Shown here: positions 51,008 through 59,632 of the stretch, piece by piece
Layout of the letters: each line of letters begins with the position of its first letter
Numbering within the stretch: position 1 is the stretch's first letter
NCBI RefSeq assembly: GCF_000721235.1
Contig: NZ_JOFH01000003.1
Location: forward strand, 248,001-312,000
From: Streptomyces olivaceus
Lineage (GTDB): Bacteria > Actinomycetota > Actinomycetes > Streptomycetales > Streptomycetaceae
Length of the DNA stretch: 64,000 bases
Reading direction: 5' to 3'
Program-made: the position numbers and the translations under genes
Notes under the pieces: model-generated
Database searches by the model: none
Seen by the model: only the letters and a program-made list of their open reading frames with translations
What the model was told of the DNA's origin: nothing

Positions 51008-52558
51008 ATGAGCCAGGCAAGCGAAGGACACGACCGGGTGGACGGCGACGGTGCGGGCACGGGACTGCGCTGCCTGGTCACCGGGGCCACCGGATACATC
51101 GGGGGCCGGCTCGTGCCCGAACTGCTCGACGCCGGGCACCGGGTGCGGTGCCTGGCCCGTTCCCCGCACAAGCTGCGCGACCATCCGTGGGCCGGGCGGG
51201 CCGAGGTGGTGCGGGGCGACGTCACCGACGCCGACTCGGTGGCGCGGGCGCTGGAGGGGGTGGACGTCGCCTACTACCTGGTGCACGCGCTGGGCAGCGG
51301 CGACGACTTCGAGGAGACCGACCGGCGGGCGGCCCGCACCTTCGCCGAGCGGGCCGAGGCGGCCGGAGTGCGGCGCATCGTCTACCTGGGCGGCCTGACG
51401 CCGTCCGGCGTGCCGGAGCGGGACCTCTCGCCGCACCTGCGCTCCCGCGCCGAGGTCGGCCGCATCCTGCTGGCGTCCGGCGTGCCCACGACGGTGCTGC
51501 GCGCGGCGATCGTGATCGGCTCCGGGTCGGCGTCCTTCGAGATGCTGCGCTACCTCACCGAGCGGCTGCCGGTGATGGTGACGCCCAGCTGGGTCCACAC
51601 CCGCGTCCAGCCGGTCGCCGTACGGGACGTGCTGCGGGCGCTCACCGGCAGCGCGACCATGCCGCCCGAGGTGTCCCGGGCCTTCGACGTCGGCGGTCCC
51701 GACGTCCTCACGTACCGGGAGATGATGGCCCGCTACGCCCAGGTCGCCGAGCTGCCGCGGCGCCTGATCCTGCCCGTCCCGATGCTGTCGCCCGGCCTGT
51801 CCAGCCACTGGGTCGGGCTGGTCACGCCGGTCCCGGCGGCCATCGCGCGGCCGCTCACCGAGTCGCTGCGGCACGAGGTGGTCTGCCGCGAGAACGACAT
51901 CGTCCGGTACGTGCCGCCACCGCCGGGATACCCGCTCGGCTTCGACGAGGCGCTGCGGCTGGCGCTGCAACGGGTGCGGGAGGCCCGGGTCACCACCCGC
52001 TGGTCGTCCGCGTCCGTGCCGGGCGCGCCCAGCGACCCGCTGCCCACCGACCCCGACTGGGCGGGCGGCAGCCTCTACACCGACCACCGCGTGCTGACCG
52101 TCGACGCGCCGCCCGAGGCGCTGTGGCGGGTCGTCGAGGGCATCGGCGGCGACAACGGCTGGTACTCCTTCCCGCTCGCCTGGGCGGTACGGGGCTGGCT
52201 GGACCGGCTGGCCGGCGGGGTGGGCCTGCGCCGCGGGCGCCGGGACGCCGCGCGGCTGCGGGTCGGCGACTCGCTCGACTTCTGGCGGGTGGAGGAGATC
52301 GTGCCGGGCCGGCTGCTGCGGCTGCGCGCCGAGATGCGGCTGCCGGGGCTCGCCTGGCTGGAGATGTACGCCGAGACGGACGACGCCGGGCGGACCCGGT
52401 ACCGGCAGCGGGCGCTGTTCCATCCGCGCGGGCTGGCGGGCCAGGCGTACTGGTGGAGCGTGTGGCCCTTCCACGCCGTGGTCTTCGGCGGCATGGCCCG
52501 CAACATCGCCCGCGCCGCGGCCCGCGCCTCCGCACCGGCCGACGCGCCCGCCCCCTGA
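51008..52558 (+). CDS. NAD(P)-binding SDR-like protein with DUF2867 domain
   Basis: A 516-residue two-domain protein. Residues 20-320 are an atypical short-chain reductase (LVTGATGYIGGRLVPELL for the dinucleotide, YYLVHALGS and a YLGGL segment in place of a classical catalytic Tyr). Residues 345-505 are a DUF2867, START-like domain (YTDHRVLTVDAPPEALW to a conserved YWWSVWPFHAVVFGGM). The combination is widespread and largely uncharacterised. ATG 51008, divergent from marR. Confidence 0.86.
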   Translation: MSQASEGHDRVDGDGAGTGLRCLVTGATGYIGGRLVPELLDAGHRVRCLARSPHKLRDHPWAGRAEVVRGDVTDADSVARALEGVDVAYYLVHALGSGDDFEETDRRAARTFAERAEAAGVRRIVYLGGLTPSGVPERDLSPHLRSRAEVGRILLASGVPTTVLRAAIVIGSGSASFEMLRYLTERLPVMVTPSWVHTRVQPVAVRDVLRALTGSATMPPEVSRAFDVGGPDVLTYREMMARYAQVAELPRRLILPVPMLSPGLSSHWVGLVTPVPAAIARPLTESLRHEVVCRENDIVRYVPPPPGYPLGFDEALRLALQRVREARVTTRWSSASVPGAPSDPLPTDPDWAGGSLYTDHRVLTVDAPPEALWRVVEGIGGDNGWYSFPLAWAVRGWLDRLAGGVGLRRGRRDAARLRVGDSLDFWRVEEIVPGRLLRLRAEMRLPGLAWLEMYAETDDAGRTRYRQRALFHPRGLAGQAYWWSVWPFHAVVFGGMARNIARAAARASAPADAPAP

Positions 52559-52711
52559 CCCGGCCCGCAGTCGCGTGCGTCCCGGGCCGGCACGGTTGTC
52601 CGTCGTCGCTGAGCACCGCGTTGCGAGGGGTGTCGGGCGTCCCCGCGCGTCCCCGGCCCGGGCGGCCGTCCCTCCGGTAGCGTCGCCCGACACCCCCGCG
52701 CGAGGAGTCAC

Positions 52712-54088
52712 ATGACCACGTCGGTCGTCCTGTTCACCCGCGATCTGCGGCTGCACGACCACCCACCGCTGCGCGCGGCCCTGAACGGCTCCGACGCCGT
52801 CGTGCCGCTGTTCGTCCGCGACCGGGCCGTCGACACCGCCGGTTTCGCCGCGCCCAACCGGCTCGCCCTGCTCTCCGACTGTCTGCGGGACCTGGACGCG
52901 GGCCTGCGCGAGCGGGGCGGGCGGCTGATCGTCCGCTCCGGCGACCTGGTCGCGCAGGTGTGCGCGGTCGCCGCGGAGGCGGAGGCCGACGAGGTGCACG
53001 TGGCGGCCGACGTCAGCGGACACGCGCACCGGCGCGAGGAGGCGCTGCGGTCCGCGCTGGAGGCACAGGGCCGCCGGCTGCACGTCCACGACGCCGTGAC
53101 CACCGTCCTGGCCCCGGGGGCCGTCACCCCGGCCGCCTCCGACCACTTCGCCGTGTTCACGCCGTACTTCCGGCGCTGGGCCGAGTGCTCCGTCCGGGAC
53201 GCCCTGGCCGCGCCCCGGAAGGTCCGGGTCCCGGACGGCCTCCGCTCGGAGCCGCTGCCCGCCCGCGAGGACCTGGCGGGACTGTCACCGGGACTGGCGC
53301 GGGGCGGGGAGCGGGAGGCCAGGAAGCGGGTGTCGGCCTGGCTGCGCGGCGGCGTCACCGGGTACGCGGACCACCACGACGACCTGGCCGGCGACGCCAC
53401 CTCCCGGCTCTCCCCGCACCTGCACTTCGGTGCCCTCTCCCCCGTCGAGCTGGTGCACCGCGCCCGGCGCGGGGGCGGCCCCGGCGCCGAGGCGTTCGTG
53501 CGGCAGCTGGCCTGGCGGGACTTCCACGCCCAGGTCCTGTCCGCGCGCCCGCGCAGCTCCGCGGCCGACTACCGCACCCGGCGGGACCGCTGGCGCACCG
53601 GCGCCGCCGCCGAGGCGGACGTGGCGGCGTGGAAGGACGGGCGGACCGGCTACCCGATCGTGGACGCCGCGATGCGCCAGCTGCGGCACGAGGGCTGGAT
53701 GCACAACCGGGGCCGCCTGCTGGTCGCCAGTTTCCTCACCAAGACGCTCTACGTGGACTGGCGGATCGGCGCCCGGCACTTCCTGGACCTGCTCGCGGAC
53801 GGCGACGTGGCCAACAACCAGATGAACTGGCAGTGGACCGCCGGCACCGGCACCGACACCCGCCCGCACCGCGTCCTCAACCCGACGACGCAGGCGCGGC
53901 GCTTCGATCCCGACGGGGTGTACGTCCGGCGCTGGGTGTCCGAGCTGGCGGGTCTCGAGGGGCGGTCCGTGCACGAGCCGTGGCGGCTGCCGGAGGCCGA
54001 GCGGTCCGCGTACGGCGCGTACCCGGACCCGATCGTCGGCCTCGCGGAGGGCCTGGAGCGCTTCAAGCGGGCCCGCGGACGCGACTGA
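52712..54088 (+). CDS. phr: Deoxyribodipyrimidine photolyase
   Basis: A 458-residue photolyase of the CPD class I/cryptochrome family. The N-terminal alpha/beta antenna domain starts VVLFTRDLRLHDHPPL; the FAD domain includes RLSPHLHFGALSP, RQLAWRDFHAQVL, WKDGRTGYPIVDAAMRQL and HNRGRLLVASF, and NQMNWQWTAGTGTD. These cover the FAD-binding and Trp electron-transfer residues. It repairs UV-induced cyclobutane dimers using blue light. ATG 52712 with GGAG upstream. Confidence 0.94.
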   Translation: MTTSVVLFTRDLRLHDHPPLRAALNGSDAVVPLFVRDRAVDTAGFAAPNRLALLSDCLRDLDAGLRERGGRLIVRSGDLVAQVCAVAAEAEADEVHVAADVSGHAHRREEALRSALEAQGRRLHVHDAVTTVLAPGAVTPAASDHFAVFTPYFRRWAECSVRDALAAPRKVRVPDGLRSEPLPAREDLAGLSPGLARGGEREARKRVSAWLRGGVTGYADHHDDLAGDATSRLSPHLHFGALSPVELVHRARRGGGPGAEAFVRQLAWRDFHAQVLSARPRSSAADYRTRRDRWRTGAAAEADVAAWKDGRTGYPIVDAAMRQLRHEGWMHNRGRLLVASFLTKTLYVDWRIGARHFLDLLADGDVANNQMNWQWTAGTGTDTRPHRVLNPTTQARRFDPDGVYVRRWVSELAGLEGRSVHEPWRLPEAERSAYGAYPDPIVGLAEGLERFKRARGRD

Positions 54089-54089
54089 C

Positions 54090-54126
54090 GCCCGCCGCGC
54101 CCCGGCGGAAGGGCGCAGTGGCGGGC
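54090..54126. terminator. Long hairpin at a convergent junction
   Basis: GCCCGCC and GCGCCC (54090-54102) pair with GGGCGC (54111-54116) and GGCGGGC (54120-54126), with a 3-base bulge and an 8-base loop. It serves phr and possibly the opposing gene. Confidence 0.55.
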
Positions 54127-54142
54127 CCGGCACTCGGGCGTC

Positions 54143-54601
54143 TCAGCCGGCGGGGCCGTCCGGCGTGCGGGTGGCGGAGCCGTCGGGGCGGGGGGTGTGG
54201 TCCGGGTGGTCGCGGGTCCGCCGCGCCTCCTTCAGCTCCGCCTCGTACAGGTGGCCGCGGCCCCCGGCCAGCCGGTCCACCGCCGACCGCTCCAGGTCCC
54301 TGAAGGCCTGGTAGTAGGTCCGGTCGTACGCCTCGACGATCTGGAACGTCCAGTGGCCGGGGATGACGTTGCGGCCCACGAGCTCCGTGCGGACGCGCTC
54401 CGCCCAGTCCTCGTGTCCGGCGGCGCGCAGCAGCTCGACCGCGCGGTCGAGCTCGAAGTCCGCCGAGCCGGTGAGCTGGTGGAACGCGAACAGGTGGCCG
54501 CGGGCGCACTCGGTCGTCTCCAGCGCCTTGGACAGGGAGCCGAGGGCCTCGACCGTCTCGTCGCTGACGCCCTCGGGGCGCCGGTGCCCGTCGTCATCCA
54601 T
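54143..54601 (-). CDS. Conserved helical protein of unknown function (152 aa)
   Basis: A 152-residue soluble protein, mostly helical (SLSKALETTECARGHLFAFHQL and ELLRAAGHEDWAERVRTEL), with a disordered C-terminus. It resembles unnamed actinobacterial proteins encoded with DUF3140/DUF2945 genes. Its ATG overlaps the end of the DUF3140 gene by 8 bp, so the two are coupled. Confidence 0.75.
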   Translation of the reverse strand: MDDDGHRRPEGVSDETVEALGSLSKALETTECARGHLFAFHQLTGSADFELDRAVELLRAAGHEDWAERVRTELVGRNVIPGHWTFQIVEAYDRTYYQAFRDLERSAVDRLAGGRGHLYEAELKEARRTRDHPDHTPRPDGSATRTPDGPAG

Positions 54602-54935
54602 GGTGCTCCAGCGGGTCGTGGCCCCAGTTCATCAGCGAGTACCGCCACCGGGTGTCCCCGACGTCGCCGGACGGGCGCTGGGCCAGGTGCCGGTGGACGT
54701 AGCCGACGACCTTGCGCATGTGCTCGTAGTCGTCGTCCGTGAGGTCGCCCTTGTTCTTCCGCAGGATCTCGACGATCCGGCGGCCGGACGCGTGTCCGAC
54801 GGACTCGCCCCCGTCCTGGTGGTGCCCGGCGTCCCGCGACTCGTCGCTGTCGAGCCACGTGTCCAGTTCGGCCGGTGTCAAGTTCACCAGCTCGTGGAAC
54901 TCGTCCCGGGTTTCCCTCTGCTCGTCGCCGTCCAT
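54594..54935 (-). CDS. DUF3140 protein
   Basis: A 113-residue protein matching DUF3140 over its whole length: FHELVNLTPAELDTWL, ESVGHASGRRIVEILRK, DDDYEHMRKVVGYVHRHL and a terminal RYSLMNWGHDP. The function is unknown; it is often found beside DUF2945 genes, as here. ATG 54935 follows GAGAGGGAG. Probably in an operon with both neighbours. Confidence 0.88.
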   Translation of the reverse strand: MDGDEQRETRDEFHELVNLTPAELDTWLDSDESRDAGHHQDGGESVGHASGRRIVEILRKNKGDLTDDDYEHMRKVVGYVHRHLAQRPSGDVGDTRWRYSLMNWGHDPLEHHG

Positions 54936-54957
54936 GGCGCCCCGCTCCCTCTCCGGC

Positions 54958-55185
54958 TCACTTCTTCTTGAGCGCGGACGGCTTGTGGACCGCCGACCCG
55001 CCCGACTTGTCACTGCGGACCTGGTACTGCGGATCGTCGGAGGAGGCGTCCACGGTGCGGCCGGCCGCCTCGGTGCGCTCGGTGATCTTCTTCTCCACCT
55101 CGCCCTCGGTGCGGGAGCCGTGGCTGCTCCAGGTGACCTTGTCGCCCTTCTTCAGGTTCTCGCCGTCGTCGCGGTTCTTCGCCAT
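54958..55185 (-). CDS. DUF2945 (HVA1-like, Tudor-type) small protein
   Basis: A 75-residue basic protein. LKKGDKVTWSSHGSRTEGEV is the start of the DUF2945 SH3/Tudor-like barrel, followed by DDPQYQVRSDKSGGSAVHKP. The last residues are lysine-rich. Fungal relatives were linked to hypervirulence; bacterial ones are uncharacterised and often appear in stress-induced sets. It leads the three-gene run with DUF3140. ATG 55185 has AAGGAG upstream. Confidence 0.88.
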   Translation of the reverse strand: MAKNRDDGENLKKGDKVTWSSHGSRTEGEVEKKITERTEAAGRTVDASSDDPQYQVRSDKSGGSAVHKPSALKKK

Positions 55186-55369
55186 CGTCCTGCTCCTTGT
55201 CGCGCGTGCCCCCCTGGCTCTCCCCCGGCCGCCCGGGTTCCCAGCCCGTGGCGGACCACTCGGCCGGGGGCCGGGGTCCCGGGCCGAACTATCCTGGTCA
55301 CGGCCCCGGCGCCGCCGTGCCCGGGTCCGTCGCCGTCACCGCCGCCGTCGTCGTTCCAGGAGCAGCCCG

Positions 55370-56173
55370 TTGAACACCAGTACAGCGACCCCGGACAGCT
55401 ACTACGAGCGGATCGACGAGCACCGCTACAAGCCCACCCCGCACGCGGGCGGGGCGTGGAGCGCGGACGAACAGCACTTCAGTCCGCTCGGCGGCCTGAT
55501 CGTGCACGCCGTCGACCGCCATCTGGCGGGCCGTGCCGGTGCGGACCTGTCGATGAGCCGGATCAGCTTCGACATCCTGGGCCGTCCGGCGCTGGACGAG
55601 TGCGAGATACGAGTGGAGACCGTCCGCCCGGGACGCACGATCGAGCTGGTCGAGGCGACCGTGCTCATAGCGGGCCGGTCGGTGGCCCGCGCCAGGGCCT
55701 GGCTGCTGGCCGACGTGGACACGAGCGCCGTCGCGGGTGGCGGCGCCGACCGCCTCGCCGCGCCGGAGACGCTCGGGCGCTGGCCGATGGACACCGAGTG
55801 GCCGGGCGGATACATCGCCTCCCTGGACGTACGTCCGCTCGCACCGCCCTCCCCCGGCCGCACCACCGCCTGGGTCTCCACCGGTCTCGGCCTGGTCGCC
55901 GGGGAGAGCGCGAGCCCGCTGGCCTCCTACGTCGCGCTGGTCGACACCGCCAACGGCATCGCGGTGCGGCAGTCGCCGCGGGAGTGGATGTTCCCCAACG
56001 TCGACCTGACGCTGCACCTGCACCGCGCGCCGCGCGGCGGCTGGACCGGCCTCGACACCACCGTCGTCTTCGGACCGACCGGACAGGGCATCACCAGCAC
56101 CGTGCTGCACGACGTGGACGGTCCGGTGGGCCACGCCCAGCAGCTGCTCACCGTCCGGCCGCTGCCCCGGTAG
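55370..56173 (+). CDS. Thioesterase-family (double hot-dog) protein
   Basis: A 267-residue protein with the layout of TesB-like acyl-CoA thioesterases (4HBT_3). The first hot-dog has FSPLGGLIVHAVDRHL and MSRISFDILGRPALDE; the second has PSPLASYVALVDTANGI and the closing GQGITSTVLHDVDGPVGHAQQ. The start is TTG 55370 with AGGAG 8 bases upstream; no ATG or GTG is suitably placed. The substrate is unknown. Confidence 0.82.
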   Translation: MNTSTATPDSYYERIDEHRYKPTPHAGGAWSADEQHFSPLGGLIVHAVDRHLAGRAGADLSMSRISFDILGRPALDECEIRVETVRPGRTIELVEATVLIAGRSVARARAWLLADVDTSAVAGGGADRLAAPETLGRWPMDTEWPGGYIASLDVRPLAPPSPGRTTAWVSTGLGLVAGESASPLASYVALVDTANGIAVRQSPREWMFPNVDLTLHLHRAPRGGWTGLDTTVVFGPTGQGITSTVLHDVDGPVGHAQQLLTVRPLPR

Positions 56174-56276
56174 TCAGGACGAGGCGTCCGCGTACCCCGC
56201 CCGCCTCCAGCCTGCGGTGGGCCTCGGCCGTCTGCGACAGGGGCAGCCGGGCGGCGATGCGCGGGCGCGCGTTCAT
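56148..56276 (-). pseudogene. C-terminal remnant of a quinone oxidoreductase-like gene
   Basis: A 42-codon frame starting at ATG 56276 reads IAARLPLSQTAEAHRRLEAG then GRLVLTT. This is the last helix and strand of medium-chain quinone oxidoreductases; the remaining 280 or so residues are absent. Its ATG overlaps the stop of the gene upstream, so it may still be translated. Its end overlaps the opposing thioesterase gene. Confidence 0.6.
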
Positions 56277-56821
56277 GCCGTGCCCGCCCGGGAGACGCCG
56301 GGGCGGGCTCCCGGCCGACGGGCCCGCTCCCTGCGTCCGCGCCGCGTCGGGCCCCAGGGCTTGAGGAGCGAGATGACCGTCATGAAGACGTACGCGGACA
56401 GCGAGACGACCGGACCGGCCAGCACGTCCCCCGCGTCGGGCAGGGCCTCGCCCGCGGCGACCGCGGCGACCGCGGAGTTCACGCCGGGCCGCAGCGCGAG
56501 GACCGTGGCGACGGTGGTGGCCGAGGTCAGCCAGAACTTCGTGAACACCCACCGGTGCCGGGCCAGACCCCACTGCGTGCCCAGGGCGAGCACCACACCG
56601 CTCGTCAGGGTGAGGAGGGCGAGGGGAAGCAGCAGCCAGTCGGCGAACAGCTTCATTGAGCGGACACTGGCCTCCACCGCGGTCGGGGAGGCGGTGGTGG
56701 CCGCGGTCGCGCCCAGCGCCAGCAGTCCGAGCGTGAGCCCGAGCCAGCTCGCGGAGGCGACGACGTGGACGACGAGGAGGCCCCGGCGTGCGGGGCGGCT
56801 GAGTTTCTTCACCCCGCCCAC
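56273..56821 (-). CDS. Integral membrane protein, DUF2269-like
   Basis: A 182-residue protein with four hydrophobic helices (about 13-40, 57-80, 93-108, 135-155) and an arginine-rich C-terminal tail. The opening GLLVVHVVASASWLGLTLGLL is like the DUF2269 group of small membrane proteins. The start is GTG 56821 or GTG 56812; neither has a strong ribosome site. It is divergent from the next gene. Confidence 0.72.
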   Translation of the reverse strand: MGGVKKLSRPARRGLLVVHVVASASWLGLTLGLLALGATAATTASPTAVEASVRSMKLFADWLLLPLALLTLTSGVVLALGTQWGLARHRWVFTKFWLTSATTVATVLALRPGVNSAVAAVAAGEALPDAGDVLAGPVVSLSAYVFMTVISLLKPWGPTRRGRRERARRPGARPGVSRAGTA

Positions 56822-57022
56822 GCTGCCGGGGCACGGCGGCGAAGACGTCCGGCGGCGGGAGTAACCCCGGATACCGGCCCGGGCGTACTCGGCGGGGTGC
56901 CGCCGTGCCCCGGTCGGAGCAGCGCCGGGCCGCTCGCCGGGCGGGCGGTCGCCGTGCGCCCTAGCGTGACCGGTGCGACCGGTACCGACCGGTGCGTCGA
57001 GGAAACGCCTCTAGGAGTTCCC

Positions 57023-57448
57023 ATGCGTCTGCCCGTCGAACTCAGGCACGTCGCCCCGCGACTGGCGACCGGGGCCTTCATTCTCAACTCCGGTCTGGCC
57101 AAGCGCGGGGCCGACGAGCAGACCGCCGCGATGATGCACGGGATGGCGAAGAACACCTATCCCTTCCTCGGGAAGGTCGAGCCCGGGAAGTTCGTCCGGC
57201 TGCTCTCCGCCGGCGAGATCGCGCTCGGCGCCGCGCTGCTCCTGCCGGTGGTTCCGACGGCCCTCGCGGGTGCCGGCCTGACCGCGTTCTCCGCCGGTCT
57301 CCTGGGCCTGTACCTGCGTACGCCCGGCATGCGGGAGGAGGGCGGCCTGCGCCCCACGCAGGAGGGCACCGCCCTGGCGAAGGACACCTGGATGCTGGGC
57401 ATCGGGATCGGGTTCGTCGTCGACGGGATCCAGCGCCGGTGCCGGTGA
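57023..57448 (+). CDS. Small membrane protein, DoxX-like
   Basis: A 141-residue protein. After a short N-terminal region (RLATGAFILNSGLAKRG) come a helix pair near 62-100 (LLSAGEIALGAALLLPVVP, ALAGAGLTAFSAGLLGLYL) and a last helix near 122-136. Spacing and motif order are like the DoxX superfamily, but the match is loose. ATG 57023 follows TAGGAG. Confidence 0.7.
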   Translation: MRLPVELRHVAPRLATGAFILNSGLAKRGADEQTAAMMHGMAKNTYPFLGKVEPGKFVRLLSAGEIALGAALLLPVVPTALAGAGLTAFSAGLLGLYLRTPGMREEGGLRPTQEGTALAKDTWMLGIGIGFVVDGIQRRCR

Positions 57449-57454
57449 CGGCGA

Positions 57455-57530
57455 CGGCGGCCGGTCCAACGGCCTAGACGACGGCTGCCGGTCCAGCGGC
57501 GTGGACGACGGCTGCCGGTCTAGCGGCGCA
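57455..57530. repeat. 27-bp tandem repeat, about 2.7 copies
   Basis: The unit around GACGACGGCTGCCGGTC is repeated with few changes in the gap after the small membrane protein gene and includes the stop codon of the opposing kinase gene. Translated in a third frame it would repeat PLDRQPSS, but I see no sign that it is coding. Confidence 0.7.
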
Positions 57531-58515
57531 GGGGCGCCGACGTGTTCCAGTCGTCGTCCGGGCGGGCCAGCAGGGCCTCGATCGCGGCCTCCTCGGGCAG
57601 GGGGCCGTGGTCGCCCACCACCGTCAGCGCGGAGGCCGCCGCGATGTGGCCGAGGCGCAGCGCCCCGGTGAGGCCGGGGCCCCGCCACAGGCCGGCGAGG
57701 AATCCGGCGGCGAACGCGTCCCCCGCGCCGACGGGCTCCACCACTTCGACGGCCGGCGCGGGCACCGTGCACACACCCTCGTCGGTGAACGCGGTGGCGC
57801 CGCGCCCGCCGTCCTTGACGACAAGGACGCGCGGACCGCTCAGCAGCCCGCGCACGTCGGCGGGAGCGAGACCGGCGCCCCACAGGCCCTGCGCCTCGTC
57901 GAGGCCGACGAAGGCGATGTCGGCGCGGTCGGCCAGGTCGCGCAGGACCGAGGGCGCCGTGTCCGGCGGCCACAGCGCGGGGCGGTGGTTGACGTCGAAG
58001 CTGACGGCGTGGGTGCGCTCGTGCGGCGGCGTGTGCAGGGCCCGTTCCGCCAGGGCCCGGCAGGACGGGGAGAGGGCCGGGGTCACCCCGGTCAGGTGCA
58101 GCAGGGCCGCCGCGCCGACCCGTTCGTCGTCGAGGACGCCGGGGCCGAGGGCCGAGGCCGCGGAACCCTTCCGGTAGTAGTGCACGCGGGTGCCGTCCGG
58201 GTCGGGGTCCTTCAGCAGCAGGCCGGTCGGCCGGCCGGGGTCGGTGCGCACGCCGGACACGTCGACCCCCGCCTTGCCGACGGCCCCCGTCACCCGGCGG
58301 CCCAGCGCGTCGTCGCCGACCGCGGAGAGCCAGGAGACGGGCAGGCCGAGGTCGGCGAGGTACATGGCGACGTTCGACTCGGCTCCTGCCACCGACAGGC
58401 GCACCGACTCCGCGCCGTCCAGCGTGTCGGGCGGGGCCGGGGACATGGCGGCCATCGTCTCCCCGACGCAGACCACCGGGCCGCGTGGTGGGCGCCAGGG
58501 ACGCACGGCGCTCAT
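57520..58515 (-). CDS. PfkB-family 2-keto-3-deoxy sugar-acid kinase
   Basis: A 331-residue ribokinase-fold enzyme. The substrate domain begins VVCVGETMAAM, with GGA-like AGAESNVAMYLADLG, and the C-terminal ATP site has EPVGAGDAFAAGFLAGL with the catalytic Asp. It most resembles KDG/KDGal kinases (KdgK, DgoK role). It lies downstream of a KDPG-type aldolase gene and a GntR regulator, so the expected reaction is 2-dehydro-3-deoxy-gluconate or -galactonate to its 6-phosphate. Confidence 0.88.
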   Translation of the reverse strand: MSAVRPWRPPRGPVVCVGETMAAMSPAPPDTLDGAESVRLSVAGAESNVAMYLADLGLPVSWLSAVGDDALGRRVTGAVGKAGVDVSGVRTDPGRPTGLLLKDPDPDGTRVHYYRKGSAASALGPGVLDDERVGAAALLHLTGVTPALSPSCRALAERALHTPPHERTHAVSFDVNHRPALWPPDTAPSVLRDLADRADIAFVGLDEAQGLWGAGLAPADVRGLLSGPRVLVVKDGGRGATAFTDEGVCTVPAPAVEVVEPVGAGDAFAAGFLAGLWRGPGLTGALRLGHIAAASALTVVGDHGPLPEEAAIEALLARPDDDWNTSAPLRR

Positions 58516-58612
58516 GCCCGCTCCCCCGTCGCCGTGGCCGTGGTGGAGGGCGCGCCTCGTTCCGTGCCCGCGGTCACGAGCCGCGCGGTACGCCGGTCGC
58601 CGTGTGCGCGCC

Positions 58613-59245
58613 TCATGGCCGGGCCTCTCGCACAGCGGCGCGGAACGCCCTGGCCCGGCTGCGCAGGGCGTCGAGGTCGCCTCCGTCGGCGGCGTCGCCG
58701 ATCAGCGGGGAGCCGACACCGACCGCGGTGGCGCCGGCCGCCAGGTGGGCGCGGGCCGCCTCCTCGTCGACGCCGCCCACCGGTACGAGCGGTTCGTCGG
58801 GGAACGGTCCGCGCAGTGCCTTCACATAGTCGGGCCCGCCGGCCTGGGCCGCCGGGAAGATCTTGAGGGCGGCGGCCCCGAGGGTGCGGGCCATGATGAC
58901 GTCGGTGGGCGTCATGACACCGGCCAGGACGGGCATGCCCAGTTCGCGGGCCTCGCTGACGCCCTCGCCGAGCCCGGGGGTGACGGCGAAGTCGGCGCCC
59001 GCCCGGTGGGCGGCACGGGCGTCCTCGGTGGTGAGGACCGTGCCGGCGCCCAGGGGCCTGCCGGGTCCGAGGGCGGCCCTGGCCCGCTCGATGACCCGGA
59101 GGGCGTCGGCGCCGGTCAGGGAGACCTCGACGAGTTCCACGCCCTCCTCGGTCAGGGTGAGTACGGTGCGCAGCGCGGCGTCGGGGTCGGTTCCGCGCAC
59201 GATGGCGACGAGGCGGTGTGCTGTCAGGGCGGCTCGCAGGTCCAC
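58613..59245 (-). CDS. KDPG/KDPGal aldolase (Eda/DgoA-type)
   Basis: A 210-residue TIM-barrel aldolase. The Schiff-base lysine is in [18 protein letters not shown], Glu and Arg are near [13 protein letters not shown] and [10 protein letters not shown], and [18 protein letters not shown] is the phosphate site. It cleaves 2-keto-3-deoxy-6-phosphogluconate or -galactonate to pyruvate and glyceraldehyde-3-phosphate. GTG 59245 has GAAGGAGG in front. The pathway continues with the kinase, 97 bp downstream. Confidence 0.9.
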   Translation of the reverse strand: MDLRAALTAHRLVAIVRGTDPDAALRTVLTLTEEGVELVEVSLTGADALRVIERARAALGPGRPLGAGTVLTTEDARAAHRAGADFAVTPGLGEGVSEARELGMPVLAGVMTPTDVIMARTLGAAALKIFPAAQAGGPDYVKALRGPFPDEPLVPVGGVDEEAARAHLAAGATAVGVGSPLIGDAADGGDLDALRSRARAFRAAVREARP

Positions 59246-59354
59246 TGGCGGGCCTCCTTCTCGGGTTGGTGCGGGTCGGTCGGTCGTGCGGCGACGGCGA
59301 CGGTCAGGCGCCGGCTCGCCCCGCCTGGGACGGGGACAGGGGGGGCGGTCGGGG

Positions 59355-59632
59355 TCACCACTCGGCGAACGACCCGTCCGGGTGCCGCCACACCGGGTTC
59401 CGCCAGGCGTGCCCGGCGCGGTCGGCGGCGCGTACGGCCTTCTCGTCGATGTCGACGCCGAGGCCCGGTGGCCGACGAGGTACTCGGCGAGGACGTCGAC
59501 GGCGGCGCGGACGACCTCGGCGCGGCCCTCGACCACGGGTTCGCCCCAGCCGACCACGCCGTCGTCGGTCTCCACCCGGCAGAACAGCCAGCGGGGCGGA
59601 ACGAGGAACGTCTCAATGCGGGTGATCTTCAC
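59355..59632 (-). pseudogene. dgoD: Internally deleted D-galactonate dehydratase gene (dgoD remnant)
   Basis: From GTG 59632 the frame gives 54 residues of the enolase-superfamily N-terminus ([20 protein letters not shown], then [15 protein letters not shown] and EYLVG). After about 59470 the frame no longer fits, but another frame encodes the true C-terminus ([20 protein letters not shown], then [14 protein letters not shown] and a TGA). Roughly 290 residues are missing, including all metal ligands and the catalytic residues. The start codon adjoins the TAA of the GntR gene, so it was part of the operon. Confidence 0.85.
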
